A DNA stretch of 64,000 nucleotides from Mesorhizobium loti. Lineage in GTDB: Bacteria > Pseudomonadota > Alphaproteobacteria > Rhizobiales > Rhizobiaceae. Shown here piece after piece: positions 7,748 through 18,281 of the stretch. The notes under the pieces were generated by a model, which did not search any database, was not told the DNA's origin, and worked only from the letters and a program-made list of their open reading frames with translations. The translations under genes were made by a program, and so were the position numbers. The DNA is taken from NCBI RefSeq assembly GCF_003148495.1, contig NZ_QGGH01000008.1, forward strand, positions 1 through 64,000. Reading direction: 5' to 3'. The stretch's first letter is position 1, and each line of letters begins with the position of its first letter.

Positions 7748-8763
7748 CAGTCGCGCCCCAGCCGAACCTTGGAGCGCGGGTCGAGCGCATCGCGCAGGCC
7801 GTCGCCGAAGACATTGAGCGCCATGACGGAAACCGCGATCGCCAGGCCCGGCACCAGCGCCACCAGCGGCCGCGTGTAAAGCAGCGCCTGTCCGTCCTGG
7901 ATAATGGTGCCCCAGCTTGCGGCGGGCGGCTGCACGCCGATCGAAAGGAAGGAAAGAGCTGATTCCGTAAGCATGTTCAGCGCCATCATCAGCGGCACGA
8001 AGACGATGAGCGTGGTGGTGACGTTGGGCAGGATATCGCGCCACAGGATCCGCGGCCCCGGCACGCCCAGATTTATCGCGGCCAGCACGAATTCACTGTT
8101 GCGCAGTGACAGAACCTGACCGCGTATCGGGCGCGCCACATAGGGCACGTAGACGATGCCGATGATGATGACCGGCAGCCACAGACTGCCGGACTCGATC
8201 TCGATCGGCCCGATCGTGATGCCATGCGCGATGGTGACGATGGAAAGTGAAATCGCCAGGAGATAGATCGGGAAAGCCCACAGGACGTCCAGGAAGCGCG
8301 ACAGCACCGTGTCAGTGATGCCGCCGAAATAGCCGGCGATCAATCCCGCCGCCGTGCCCAGGATCAGGGTGAAGATGGTGGCCGCTCCGGAGATCAGCAG
8401 CGAGCTGAGGCCGCCATAGAGCATCCTGGCCATGACATCGCGCCCCTGGCTGTCGGCGCCAAGGAAGTAATTGCCGAGCCGCCAGGTCGGGCCGAGCGGC
8501 GTGTAGCCAAGCCCGAGCCCCTCTGTCGACTGCTCCATCACCGGAACGTCGGCGCCGTCGATCTGGATGACGGCGTCGAGCGTCGAGGCGAATGGGTCTA
8601 CGCCTGCCCATTTCGCGTAGAGAGGCGCACTGAGGCAGGCAAGAACGATGAGGAGGAACACGGCCAAGGATGCCATGGCAGCCCTGTCCCTTGCCAGCTT
8701 CGCAAACGCGACGGCCCAAGGCCCTCGCGTCTTGCGCGGCGCGGCGACAGCTACGTTCGACAC
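7747..8763 (-). CDS. Peptide-type ABC transporter permease (OppC/DppC type)
   Basis: Second permease, 338 residues with the N-terminal OppC domain (LARDRAAMASLAVFLLIVLACLSAPLYAKW) and the membrane domain carrying NLGVPGPRILWRDILPN as the coupling loop. I choose the GTG at 8763 because GGAGGGG lies about nine bases before it. The longest frame starts at a TTG at 8781, which lies upstream of that ribosome site. The gap to the solute-binding protein gene is only 22 bp. Confidence 0.9.
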   Translation of the reverse strand: MSNVAVAAPRKTRGPWAVAFAKLARDRAAMASLAVFLLIVLACLSAPLYAKWAGVDPFASTLDAVIQIDGADVPVMEQSTEGLGLGYTPLGPTWRLGNYFLGADSQGRDVMARMLYGGLSSLLISGAATIFTLILGTAAGLIAGYFGGITDTVLSRFLDVLWAFPIYLLAISLSIVTIAHGITIGPIEIESGSLWLPVIIIGIVYVPYVARPIRGQVLSLRNSEFVLAAINLGVPGPRILWRDILPNVTTTLIVFVPLMMALNMLTESALSFLSIGVQPPAASWGTIIQDGQALLYTRPLVALVPGLAIAVSVMALNVFGDGLRDALDPRSKVRLGRD

Positions 8764-8785
8764 GGACGTGCCCCTCCGCAATTCG

Positions 8786-10447
8786 TTACTGCACCCAGGA
8801 CTGGGTGATCATCCAGTTGAACTGCCGGTTGAACTTGAAGTTGCCAAGACGTTTGCTGACAAAGTCAAGCCGCTTCGGCGTGAAGAGGCCGACGGCAGGT
8901 GCCTTGTCCGTGACTTGCCTGTCGACTTCAGCCCACAATTTGTCGGCGGCTGCCTGATCGGTGACGCCGAGGTCCAATGCCTTTTGCATCTTGGCATCGA
9001 TCTCCTTGTCGCAGAAGCCAGCGATGTTGATCGAAGCGTCCGAACCTTCACGGAAGGAGGCGCAGCTGAACAGGATGTTCAGGAAGTCCGAAGCCGCCGG
9101 ATAATCCTTGTACCATTGGGTGACGGACATCTGCACCTTGTTGTTGGTGTTCTGGATGTAGGTGAACTGGATGTTGGACGAGATCGGCTTGACGTCGGCG
9201 ACATAGCCGATGCTGGTCAGCACGGTCTGCAGATAGACGCCGATGGAGCGCGAAATGGCGGTGTCCTCGACGATGATGGTCACCTTCTGGCCCTTGGTGC
9301 CGGAGTCCTCGACGAGCTGCTTTGCCTTGTCGAGATCGGGTGCCGACCATTTGGCGCCGGGGTCCTTGGTGAAGGGGCAATAGTCTTCATGGCCAGGGAA
9401 GTCCGGCGGCAGGACCTGGCAGACCGGCGAGGCCAGCACCTTGCCACCGAACAGCTTGACCAGCGTGTTGCGGTCGATCGCATAGGCAACGGCCTGACGG
9501 GCCTTTTCATTGTCGAACGGCGCAAGACGGTTGTTCAGCGGCGCGTACCACCACGCTGAGAGCGGCGAGATGTGCAGCTGGTCCATGGACTTGCTGCCAA
9601 GTTCGCCCAGGCGGTCGCTCGGCAGCGCGTCGAACATCCAGTCCGCCTCGCCGTTCTGGATCGCCGTGACGGCTGCTTCCTCGGACAGGCCGAAATCATA
9701 CTGGACGACATCCGGATAGCCGTCCGGCTGCGCTTCCTCGCTCCACTGCTTGAAATTGGGGTTGCGGGAAACCGTCATGCCCTTGTTGGGGTCGAAGGCG
9801 GAGATCATGTACGCGCCGGTGCTGGGAATGGGCTTGGAACCCATGTCTTCCGCGGGCGTATCCGCCGGCAGGACCACGGCATGGGGCAAGGCAAGCTTGT
9901 AGAGCAGCTCGGCATCCGGCTTGGTGATGTTGATGGTGATGGTGCCGGCCGCTTCGTCAGTGACAACGCCGCCTTCCAGCGTGCAGCTCTTGGTGTCGGC
10001 CAGGCATTTGTCGGCGCCGACGATGCCGGCATAGAAAGTGCCGGAGGTCGGCCCGGAAACCTTGAAGATGCGCTGGAAGGAAGCGACAACGTCCTTGACG
10101 CCAAGATCCTGGCCGCTGGAGAACTTGATGCCCTTGCGCAGCTTGAAGGTGAAGGTCTTGCCGTCATTGCTGACCTGCGGCAGGGCCTCGGCCAGGTCGG
10201 GCACAATCGTGAAGCCGTCCATGCCCTCGGCCTTTCGGAAAGCCACCAGGCCGTCATAGATCGGCTGATACATCTGCCAGCCCTGGTCGGTGTAATTGAT
10301 GTGCGGATCGAGCGTTCCCGCTGCCGAGCGGGCCAGAAGGCGAATGGTGCCGCCGCGGTGCTCCTTGAGATATTCGGCCTGTGCCGGGGCCAGCCATGTG
10401 CCGGCCAGCAATGCCGCGGCTGACGCCGCCAGAAGCAGTTTCTTCAT
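8786..10447 (-). CDS. Extracellular solute-binding protein, family 5 (peptide/oligopeptide type)
   Basis: Periplasmic receptor of the importer, 553 residues. The first 24 residues are a Sec signal peptide (KKLLLAASAAALLAGTWLAPAQA) with an Ala-x-Ala cleavage site. The mature start has the family-5 features GGTIRLLARSAAGTLDPHINYTDQG and YDGLVAFRK, then DVVASFQRI, and ends with the usual lobe I segment. Downstream of it are both permeases and both ATPases. Upstream are two peptidase-like genes, so short peptides or amino-acid amides are probable ligands; this is inference from context. Confidence 0.92.
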   Translation of the reverse strand: MKKLLLAASAAALLAGTWLAPAQAEYLKEHRGGTIRLLARSAAGTLDPHINYTDQGWQMYQPIYDGLVAFRKAEGMDGFTIVPDLAEALPQVSNDGKTFTFKLRKGIKFSSGQDLGVKDVVASFQRIFKVSGPTSGTFYAGIVGADKCLADTKSCTLEGGVVTDEAAGTITINITKPDAELLYKLALPHAVVLPADTPAEDMGSKPIPSTGAYMISAFDPNKGMTVSRNPNFKQWSEEAQPDGYPDVVQYDFGLSEEAAVTAIQNGEADWMFDALPSDRLGELGSKSMDQLHISPLSAWWYAPLNNRLAPFDNEKARQAVAYAIDRNTLVKLFGGKVLASPVCQVLPPDFPGHEDYCPFTKDPGAKWSAPDLDKAKQLVEDSGTKGQKVTIIVEDTAISRSIGVYLQTVLTSIGYVADVKPISSNIQFTYIQNTNNKVQMSVTQWYKDYPAASDFLNILFSCASFREGSDASINIAGFCDKEIDAKMQKALDLGVTDQAAADKLWAEVDRQVTDKAPAVGLFTPKRLDFVSKRLGNFKFNRQFNWMITQSWVQ

Positions 10448-10465
10448 GCCTTTATTCCCCTTTTT

Positions 10466-11371
10466 TCAGTTGTCGTTGTGGTCCAGGAAGTCTCCCACCA
10501 CCCGCATGCATAGATCCTGCTCTTCGACATGCGGCATGTGGCTGGAATGCTCGAATATCTCCCAGCGCGACCCTCTGATGCCGTCCTTGTAGGGCTGCAC
10601 GGTCGCGGGCGTGGCCTCGTCGTGACGTCCGGAGATGATCAGTGTGGGAACATCGATGGCCGGCAGGCGGTCGACGATGCTCCAATTCTTCAGCGTTCCG
10701 ATGACATGGAACTCGTTCGGCCCATTCATCAGATGATAGACTGTCGGATTGCGCACGACCTGGGCGAAACTCTCGGTGACTTCAGGCGGGAAAGGCACGA
10801 CCCGGCAGACATGCCGCTCGTAGAACGCCATCGTCGCCGCCTGGTACGCCGGATCGTCCGTCGTGCCGGCCTGCTCGTGCCGGGTCAGTGTCTCCTGCAC
10901 ATCCCCCGGCAGGTCGGCGCGCAGCCGGTTGGCCTCTTCGACCCACAGCTTCATGGAAGCGGGCGAATTGGCGATGGTCAGCGACTTCAGACCCTGCGGC
11001 CGCGTGACCGCATATTCGGCACCCAGCATGCCGCCCCAGCTCTGGCCGAGCACGTGGAAGCCGACCCGAATGCCAAGGTGGTCGACCAGGTTTTCAAGCT
11101 CATCGATGAAGAGCCGAGGTGTCCAGAAATCGGCGCCTTTCTCAGGCAACAAAGTGGAATTGCCGCAGCCCAATTGGTCGTAGTGGATGACGGCGCGATC
11201 TCTTCGGGCAAGAAGCCTGTAGGCATCGACATAGTTGTGGGCGACACCCGGCCCGCCGTGCAGGATCACCACCGGGGCCTTTTCGCCACCAAGTTCGCCG
11301 GAGATTCGATACCAAGTCTCGTAGGCACCGAAAGCGGCCCGTCCTTCCTTGCCGATGATTTCAGATGACAT
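10466..11371 (-). CDS. Proline iminopeptidase-like alpha/beta hydrolase
   Basis: A 301-residue cytoplasmic serine hydrolase of the S33 family. The oxyanion motif HGGPG is at about residue 48, the nucleophile Ser in GQSWGG, the acid Asp in ISGRHDEATP and the base His in HSSHMPHVE. Closest named types are proline iminopeptidase and L-amino-acid (proline) amide hydrolase; the sequence alone does not separate these. ATG 11371 (MSSEIIGKEG) is preferred over 11398. It lies 18 bp upstream of the binding-protein gene, in the same operon. It would release N-terminal residues, such as proline, from imported substrates. Confidence 0.87.
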   Translation of the reverse strand: MSSEIIGKEGRAAFGAYETWYRISGELGGEKAPVVILHGGPGVAHNYVDAYRLLARRDRAVIHYDQLGCGNSTLLPEKGADFWTPRLFIDELENLVDHLGIRVGFHVLGQSWGGMLGAEYAVTRPQGLKSLTIANSPASMKLWVEEANRLRADLPGDVQETLTRHEQAGTTDDPAYQAATMAFYERHVCRVVPFPPEVTESFAQVVRNPTVYHLMNGPNEFHVIGTLKNWSIVDRLPAIDVPTLIISGRHDEATPATVQPYKDGIRGSRWEIFEHSSHMPHVEEQDLCMRVVGDFLDHNDN

Positions 11372-11425
11372 CCCAGTTCCCAGTGCGATTGAAGGCATCT
11401 TGTATTTGTCCGTGACGGCGGGCGC

Positions 11426-12940
11426 CTAGCTCATGTTGCGGGTGACCTGCACCCACTCTTCCAGCATCTGCACGCCAAATGCCGTGGCACCTTGCCTACC
11501 AAGAGGCCGATCCGTATCGGTCAGTTCCTTGCTGGCGATGTCGAGATGCACCCAGGGGCGATCTTCCGTGAAATGGCGCAGGAAGGCCGCGGCATAGGGA
11601 GCGTCGCCGTCTTCCATGTCCTTGGCATGATGCCGCAGGTCGGCGAATGGCGATTGCAGACCCTCATCGTAGGCCCGGTCGAGCGGCAGCCGCCAGAATC
11701 GCTCGCCGACCGTTTCTCCGGCCGCGATCATCTGTGACGCGATGGCATCGTCGGTGCTGAACAGGCCGGCAAATATCGACCCCAGGCCACGTGTCACCGA
11801 ATAGGTCAGCGTCGCCAGATCGACGATCACCGAAGGGTTGAAGCGCGTGGCCGCATAGTGGAGGCAGTCGGCCAGAAGCAGGCGTCCTTCCGCATCCGTG
11901 TCGAACACTTCCACGGTCTGTCCCGAGGCCGTCGTGATGATGTCGCGCGGTTTGAGCGCGGTGCCGGACGGCATGTTCTCGGCGATGCCAAGAACGCCGA
12001 CAACGTGTACCGGGCTGCCTTGTCGGGCGAGCGCTATCAGCAGGCCGACCACCGCCGCCGCCCCACCCATATCGGCCTTCATGTCGAACATCTGCGTCCC
12101 GCCCTTGATGCAGAGGCCACCTGAATCGAAACAGACGCCCTTGCCGACGAAAGCGAGCGGTTGGGCGGGAGCACCCTTGCCACGATAGCGCAGGACAGCG
12201 ACCCGTGGCGGCCGTGCCGAGCCCGATCCAACGGCCAGGAGCGCATTCATGCCGAGCTCTTTCAGTTGCGCGGCATCGAGCATTTCGATGTCGATGCCGG
12301 CTTCACGCAGCGGTTCCAGATGGTCGTGGAAATTGTCGGGGTGGAGATGGTTCGGCGGCAGGTTGACCAGGGTCCGTGCATATTCGACACCATCGGCGAT
12401 GGCATTGATCCGCGCCAGCGCCGGGATCAGGTCCGGGCCGCTTGCCCCGACCAGTTTCACCCGCAAGGTTCGATCCGCTCCCGCCCCTTGCCGTCGGTTG
12501 CGCATGTCGAAACGATAGCGCCGCAGCCGCATGCCAAGCGCGACACGCGCCAGGATTTCGGCACCGGACAGGTCGACGCCGGTGATCGGGTCCAGGACCA
12601 GGGTGGCCGCGCATTCCCCCTTGCCTTCCAGATGCGCGGCAAGCAAACCGCCGGCGCGCGCCAAAGACAGGGTCGTTACGGCTTCAGCTTTGCCCAAGGC
12701 CAGGACGATCACGCGCTTGGTCGATACCGCTTGCGGGGCGATAAGATCGATGCAGGTGCCGGATTCGGCCAAGGCGGCCGGCTCGGAGCAGGCACGCGAC
12801 AGGATCCCGCTCATCTCAGCGTCGAGAGCCGCTGCCTGGGGGCCAAAGCCTGTTTGGGCAGTTTGCAAAATTACGACGACGGAGGTTTCCGCGGAAATCT
12901 CGTCCGCGGTTTCGAAGACCGGCGCTGGCGATTGAGACAT
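11426..12940 (-). CDS. Leucyl aminopeptidase family (M17) metallopeptidase
   Basis: A 504-residue cytosolic di-metal aminopeptidase, first gene of the operon. The catalytic domain shows VGKGVCFDSGGLCIKGG (metal-binding Lys and Asp), MKADMGGAAAV, NMPSGTALKPRDI and the signature DTDAEGRLLLADCL, where most family members have NTDAEGRL. The N-terminal macro-like domain is about 1-160. Start ATG 12940 (MSQSPAPVFE) follows a weak ribosome site; a longer frame to 13009 is unlikely. Grouping with the iminopeptidase-like gene and importer suggests a dedicated peptide-degradation role rather than the housekeeping PepA. Confidence 0.9.
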   Translation of the reverse strand: MSQSPAPVFETADEISAETSVVVILQTAQTGFGPQAAALDAEMSGILSRACSEPAALAESGTCIDLIAPQAVSTKRVIVLALGKAEAVTTLSLARAGGLLAAHLEGKGECAATLVLDPITGVDLSGAEILARVALGMRLRRYRFDMRNRRQGAGADRTLRVKLVGASGPDLIPALARINAIADGVEYARTLVNLPPNHLHPDNFHDHLEPLREAGIDIEMLDAAQLKELGMNALLAVGSGSARPPRVAVLRYRGKGAPAQPLAFVGKGVCFDSGGLCIKGGTQMFDMKADMGGAAAVVGLLIALARQGSPVHVVGVLGIAENMPSGTALKPRDIITTASGQTVEVFDTDAEGRLLLADCLHYAATRFNPSVIVDLATLTYSVTRGLGSIFAGLFSTDDAIASQMIAAGETVGERFWRLPLDRAYDEGLQSPFADLRHHAKDMEDGDAPYAAAFLRHFTEDRPWVHLDIASKELTDTDRPLGRQGATAFGVQMLEEWVQVTRNMS

Positions 12941-13052
12941 AGGCTGGTTTTCTCTCCAATTGCGGCGATACCGAGCAAAGCTTCGCTCTCCACCGGTGAG
13001 ACTGGTCAAGCCGGCCTCAGCCGTTGATGGTATGGTGCCGGTGTCCCCAAAT

Positions 13053-13072
13053 AGTCGTTTCTTGAGACGACT
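13053..13072. promoter_or_regulatory. Operator-like dyad between the peptidase operon and lysR
   Basis: AGTCGT-N8-ACGACT lies in the 237-bp divergent region between the M17 gene (start 12940) and the LysR gene (start 13178). It is a candidate LysR binding site for control of both directions. LysR sites are usually T-N11-A dyads; this one fits loosely. No other gene-like content is seen in the region. Confidence 0.45.
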
Positions 13073-13177
13073 TAGTTGCTCTTGCCTTTTGGGTATCCCC
13101 TAATGGGGCAGGCGATCAAACGCCAATTCTGTCCATGTCGATTGACAAAAACTCAACTGACAATTCATGATCGGCCA

Positions 13178-14080
13178 ATGGCCCTACCCTCACTCAATGG
13201 CATGCGCGCTTTCGAGGCCGCCGCTCGCCTCGGCAGCGTCAAGGACGCGGCGGAAGAATTGCATCTGACGCCCTCAGCTGTCAGCCGCCACATCCGTGCG
13301 CTTGAAAGGAACCTCGGCCAGGACCTGTTCGAGCGCGGCTTTCGCCAGATAACGCCAACCATCAGGGGCTCTTACTATGCGCGTAGCCTCTCCGAGGCGT
13401 TCGAGGCCATCTGGCGCGCCACCGACGACGTCAGCCTCTCCGAGGGCTCGCGCCACAGCAAGATCCAACGTGTCCGGGTCTTGTGCGTACCGGCCGTTCT
13501 GAACCTTTGGCTGGCGGACAGGTTACCGAACTTTCGCCGGTTGCATCCGTCCGTGGATCTGGAGATCTCCACTTCAGGCAAGCGGGCCAATTTCGATTTG
13601 GCCATTGTCGACGAGTTCGTCTACAAGGCCGGCCCGGCTTTGACACTGCTGATCCCACTGCTGCTGACGCCGGTCTGTGCGCCTTCGCTGCTGGAGGGGC
13701 CGGTGCCGCTGCGATCGCCAGCCGATCTGGTCAATCATCATCTGATCCATGAATGCGAGACCATGAGGTGGAAGCGGTGGTTGGAGCAGGAAGGTGTTTT
13801 GGACACGACGCCGAAATCCAGCACAACACTGGATGACTGCACGCTGATCATGCGCGAGGCGATCAATGGCGCCGGAATAGCGCTTGCGGACACGATGATG
13901 GCGCAAGATTTTCTGCAGCAAGGCAAACTTGTCGCCCCGTTCCGTGCCCGCCACACCTACCCGGCCGGCATTTACCTGCATCAGCGCCGCAGCATCGGCA
14001 ACAAGCCAGGCACCGGCCTGTTTCAGGATTGGCTGCTCGCCGAAGTCGCGGACCACAAGCGGGTGATGACCCTCGCTTAG
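13178..14080 (+). CDS. LysR-family transcriptional regulator (GcvA-like)
   Basis: A 300-residue regulator with an N-terminal winged helix-turn-helix (LNGMRAFEAAARLGSVKDAAEELHLTPSAVSRHIRALE) and a GcvA-type substrate-binding domain (RVLCVPAVLNLWLADRLPNFRRLHP). ATG 13178 places the DNA-binding domain at residue 6, as usual; the longer frame from 13076 is not needed. It is divergent from the M17-iminopeptidase-ABC operon and is its probable regulator, with the transported compound or a breakdown product as inducer. Confidence 0.9.
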   Translation: MALPSLNGMRAFEAAARLGSVKDAAEELHLTPSAVSRHIRALERNLGQDLFERGFRQITPTIRGSYYARSLSEAFEAIWRATDDVSLSEGSRHSKIQRVRVLCVPAVLNLWLADRLPNFRRLHPSVDLEISTSGKRANFDLAIVDEFVYKAGPALTLLIPLLLTPVCAPSLLEGPVPLRSPADLVNHHLIHECETMRWKRWLEQEGVLDTTPKSSTTLDDCTLIMREAINGAGIALADTMMAQDFLQQGKLVAPFRARHTYPAGIYLHQRRSIGNKPGTGLFQDWLLAEVADHKRVMTLA

Positions 14081-14337
14081 ACGGACTCTGCCGTTGCCGG
14101 CGGATGTCGGGAGTGCCGGGAGCTGCTTCAGATTGAAATCCCAACGTCGAATTTCGAATCATCGATCGCCAAGTGCAGAGGCGGCCCACCATCGCGGCCC
14201 GTCGATAATCGCAGTTCGCATTGAATATCTTTAAGGCCAAAGCCGGCAAATAGGTTGCTTGTCCGTTCCCCTGCGTCAGGCTTAACCTGCACGCGGCCAA
14301 CACGTGAGGGCGCGTGCTGCAAAAGGGGAACATTGCA

Positions 14338-15795
14338 ATGACAATACAGGGTGCTTCACCTGATCTGTACAACGAGGATCTGGCTCCAGCCAAAATCCGA
14401 AACTGGGGACCATTCTCGATCTTCAACGTCTGGACGTCGGACGTTCACAGCCTCTGGGGCTACTATCTGGCGGCAAGCCTGTTCCTGTTCTGCGGCGGCT
14501 TCGTCAACTTCATCATCGCCATCGGCATCGGTTCGCTGATCATCTACGTGATGATGAACATGGTCGGCTATGCCGGGGTCAAGACCGGCGTGCCCTACCC
14601 CGTGCTAGCCCGCGCCTCCTTCGGTATCTGGGGCGCCAACATACCGGCGCTGGTGCGCGCCGTCGTCGCCTGCTTCTGGTATGGCGCACAGACGGCCGCC
14701 GCCTCCGGCGCCATCGTGGCGCTTTTGATCCGTTCACAATGGTTCGCCGACTTCAACGCCAGCACGCATTTCCTCGGCCATACTGGCCTCGAAGTGATCT
14801 GTTTCGTGGTCATCTGGGCGCTGCAACTGCTGATCATCCAGAACGGCATGGAAACAGTGCGCCGCTTTCAGGACTGGGCCGGGCCAGCGGTCTGGGTGAT
14901 GATGCTGGTGCTGGCGATCTATCTCTGCGTCAAATCCGGGAGATTTGCCTTCACCAGCGACATCCCGATGGATGTGCTGCTGGACAAGACCAAGGATGCG
15001 GGCGTGCCCGGCACGCCGGGTTCCTGGACATCGCTGTTTGCGGTGGCGGCGATCTGGGTCACCTACTTTTCCGCGCTCTATCTCAATTTCTGCGATTTCG
15101 CCCGTTACGCGCCAGACAAGGCATCGCTGCGTAAGGGCAACATCTGGGGCTTGCCGATCAACCTGATCCTGTTCTCGCTGGTCGCCGGCGTCACCACCAT
15201 TGCCGCCTTTGACGTCTATGGCGAAGTGCTGCTGCATCCCGACCAGATCTCGGCGAAATTCGACAGCTGGTTCCTGGCAGCACTCGCAGCCTTGACCTTT
15301 GCAGTAGCAACACTCGGCATCAATGTGGTGGCAAACTTCGTCTCGCCGGCCTTCGACTTCTCCAACGTCTTTCCCCGGCAGATCGACTTCAAGAAGGGCG
15401 GCTACATCGCGGCCATCATCGCGCTCGTGCTCTATCCCTTTGCGCCATGGGAAGGCAGTGCAGCTTCCTTCGTCAACATCATCGGCGCGACGATGGGGCC
15501 GATCTTCGGGGTGATGATGGTCGACTACTATCTGATCCGGAAGGGCGAGGTCGACGTCGAGGCGCTCTATCGCGAGGACGGCGAGTTCCGCTTCCAGGGC
15601 GGCTGGCACGTCAACGCCTTCATCGCAGCCGGCATCGGCGCCATTTTCTCATCGATCCTGCCGAACTTCACCAACTGGCTGCCGTCCTGGTGGGGCGTCT
15701 ATGGCTGGTTCTTCGGCGTGGCGATTGCCGGCATCATCTACTATGTGCTGCGCACCGCCGCTTTGGGCGCCGGAGCGAAGACGGCAAAGGCTTGA
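14338..15795 (+). CDS. NCS1 family nucleobase:cation symporter (cytosine/purine/allantoin permease type)
   Basis: A 485-residue inner-membrane transporter with about twelve membrane spans. The N-terminal NCS1 segment (LAPAKIRNWGPFSIFNVWTSDVHSL), GVPYPVLARASFGIWGANIPALVRA, GMETVRRFQDWAGPAVWVMM and NFCDFARYAP are family hallmarks. ATG 14338 follows AAAAGGGGAAC. Possible substrates are cytosine, purines, hydantoins or allantoin; the sequence alone does not decide. No catabolic gene is adjacent, so the substrate is open. Confidence 0.9.
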   Translation: MTIQGASPDLYNEDLAPAKIRNWGPFSIFNVWTSDVHSLWGYYLAASLFLFCGGFVNFIIAIGIGSLIIYVMMNMVGYAGVKTGVPYPVLARASFGIWGANIPALVRAVVACFWYGAQTAAASGAIVALLIRSQWFADFNASTHFLGHTGLEVICFVVIWALQLLIIQNGMETVRRFQDWAGPAVWVMMLVLAIYLCVKSGRFAFTSDIPMDVLLDKTKDAGVPGTPGSWTSLFAVAAIWVTYFSALYLNFCDFARYAPDKASLRKGNIWGLPINLILFSLVAGVTTIAAFDVYGEVLLHPDQISAKFDSWFLAALAALTFAVATLGINVVANFVSPAFDFSNVFPRQIDFKKGGYIAAIIALVLYPFAPWEGSAASFVNIIGATMGPIFGVMMVDYYLIRKGEVDVEALYREDGEFRFQGGWHVNAFIAAGIGAIFSSILPNFTNWLPSWWGVYGWFFGVAIAGIIYYVLRTAALGAGAKTAKA

Positions 15796-15800
15796 AAATG

Positions 15801-16402
<602 letters not shown>

Positions 16403-16413
16403 AGTCCGACCGG

Positions 16414-16506
16414 CCTAGAGCATGATGCCGAAAAGTGTGAAGCGGTTTTCTCGGACAAACGGGCACCGTTTGTCCAGACATCATGCTCTATCTCTTTGAT
16501 TTAGAG
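16414..16506. repeat. Intergenic palindromic repeat element (rhizobial type)
   Basis: A nested inverted repeat. The outer arms TAGAGCATGATG (16416-16427) and CATCATGCTCTA (16479-16490) enclose a perfect inner hairpin GGACAAACG (16453-16461)/CGTTTGTCC (16467-16475). The element ends with a partial echo of the outer arm (TTTAGAGC). I recall near-identical non-coding elements in many copies in Mesorhizobium-like genomes. It fills the space between DUF1697 and the pyrG stop and could serve as the pyrG transcript end. Confidence 0.75.
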
Positions 16507-18147
<1,641 letters not shown>

Positions 18148-18175
18148 TTAACGCGGCCGGATTGATTCCGCCAGA

Positions 18176-18201
18176 GAAAAAACCACCGCGAAGGTTTTTT
18201 C
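18176..18201. terminator. Hairpin upstream of pyrG
   Basis: GAAAAAACC (18176-18184) pairs with GGTTTTTTC (18193-18201) around an 8-base loop. The A/T-rich stem lies between the L,D-transpeptidase terminator and the pyrG start. It could be a second terminator or part of the pyrG leader. Confidence 0.4.
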
Positions 18202-18237
18202 CCAAGAAGGCGCTCGGGTCGTGAACAGGGCAAAACA

Positions 18238-18263
18238 AAAGGGCCGGCTGAGCCGGCCCTTTC
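18238..18263 (-). terminator. Rho-independent terminator of the L,D-transpeptidase gene
   Basis: AAAGGGCCGGCT pairs with AGCCGGCCCTTT over almost no loop. On the minus strand the stem is followed by TTTTGTTTTG, 19 bp after the stop at 18282. Confidence 0.85.
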
Positions 18264-18281
18264 GGCAGAATGATGGAAACG

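Noticed and set aside
14081-14337. Riboswitch ahead of the NCS1 permease
   Set aside because: A short CACG...CGTG stem is present, but I could not match it to any known purine or guanidine aptamer.
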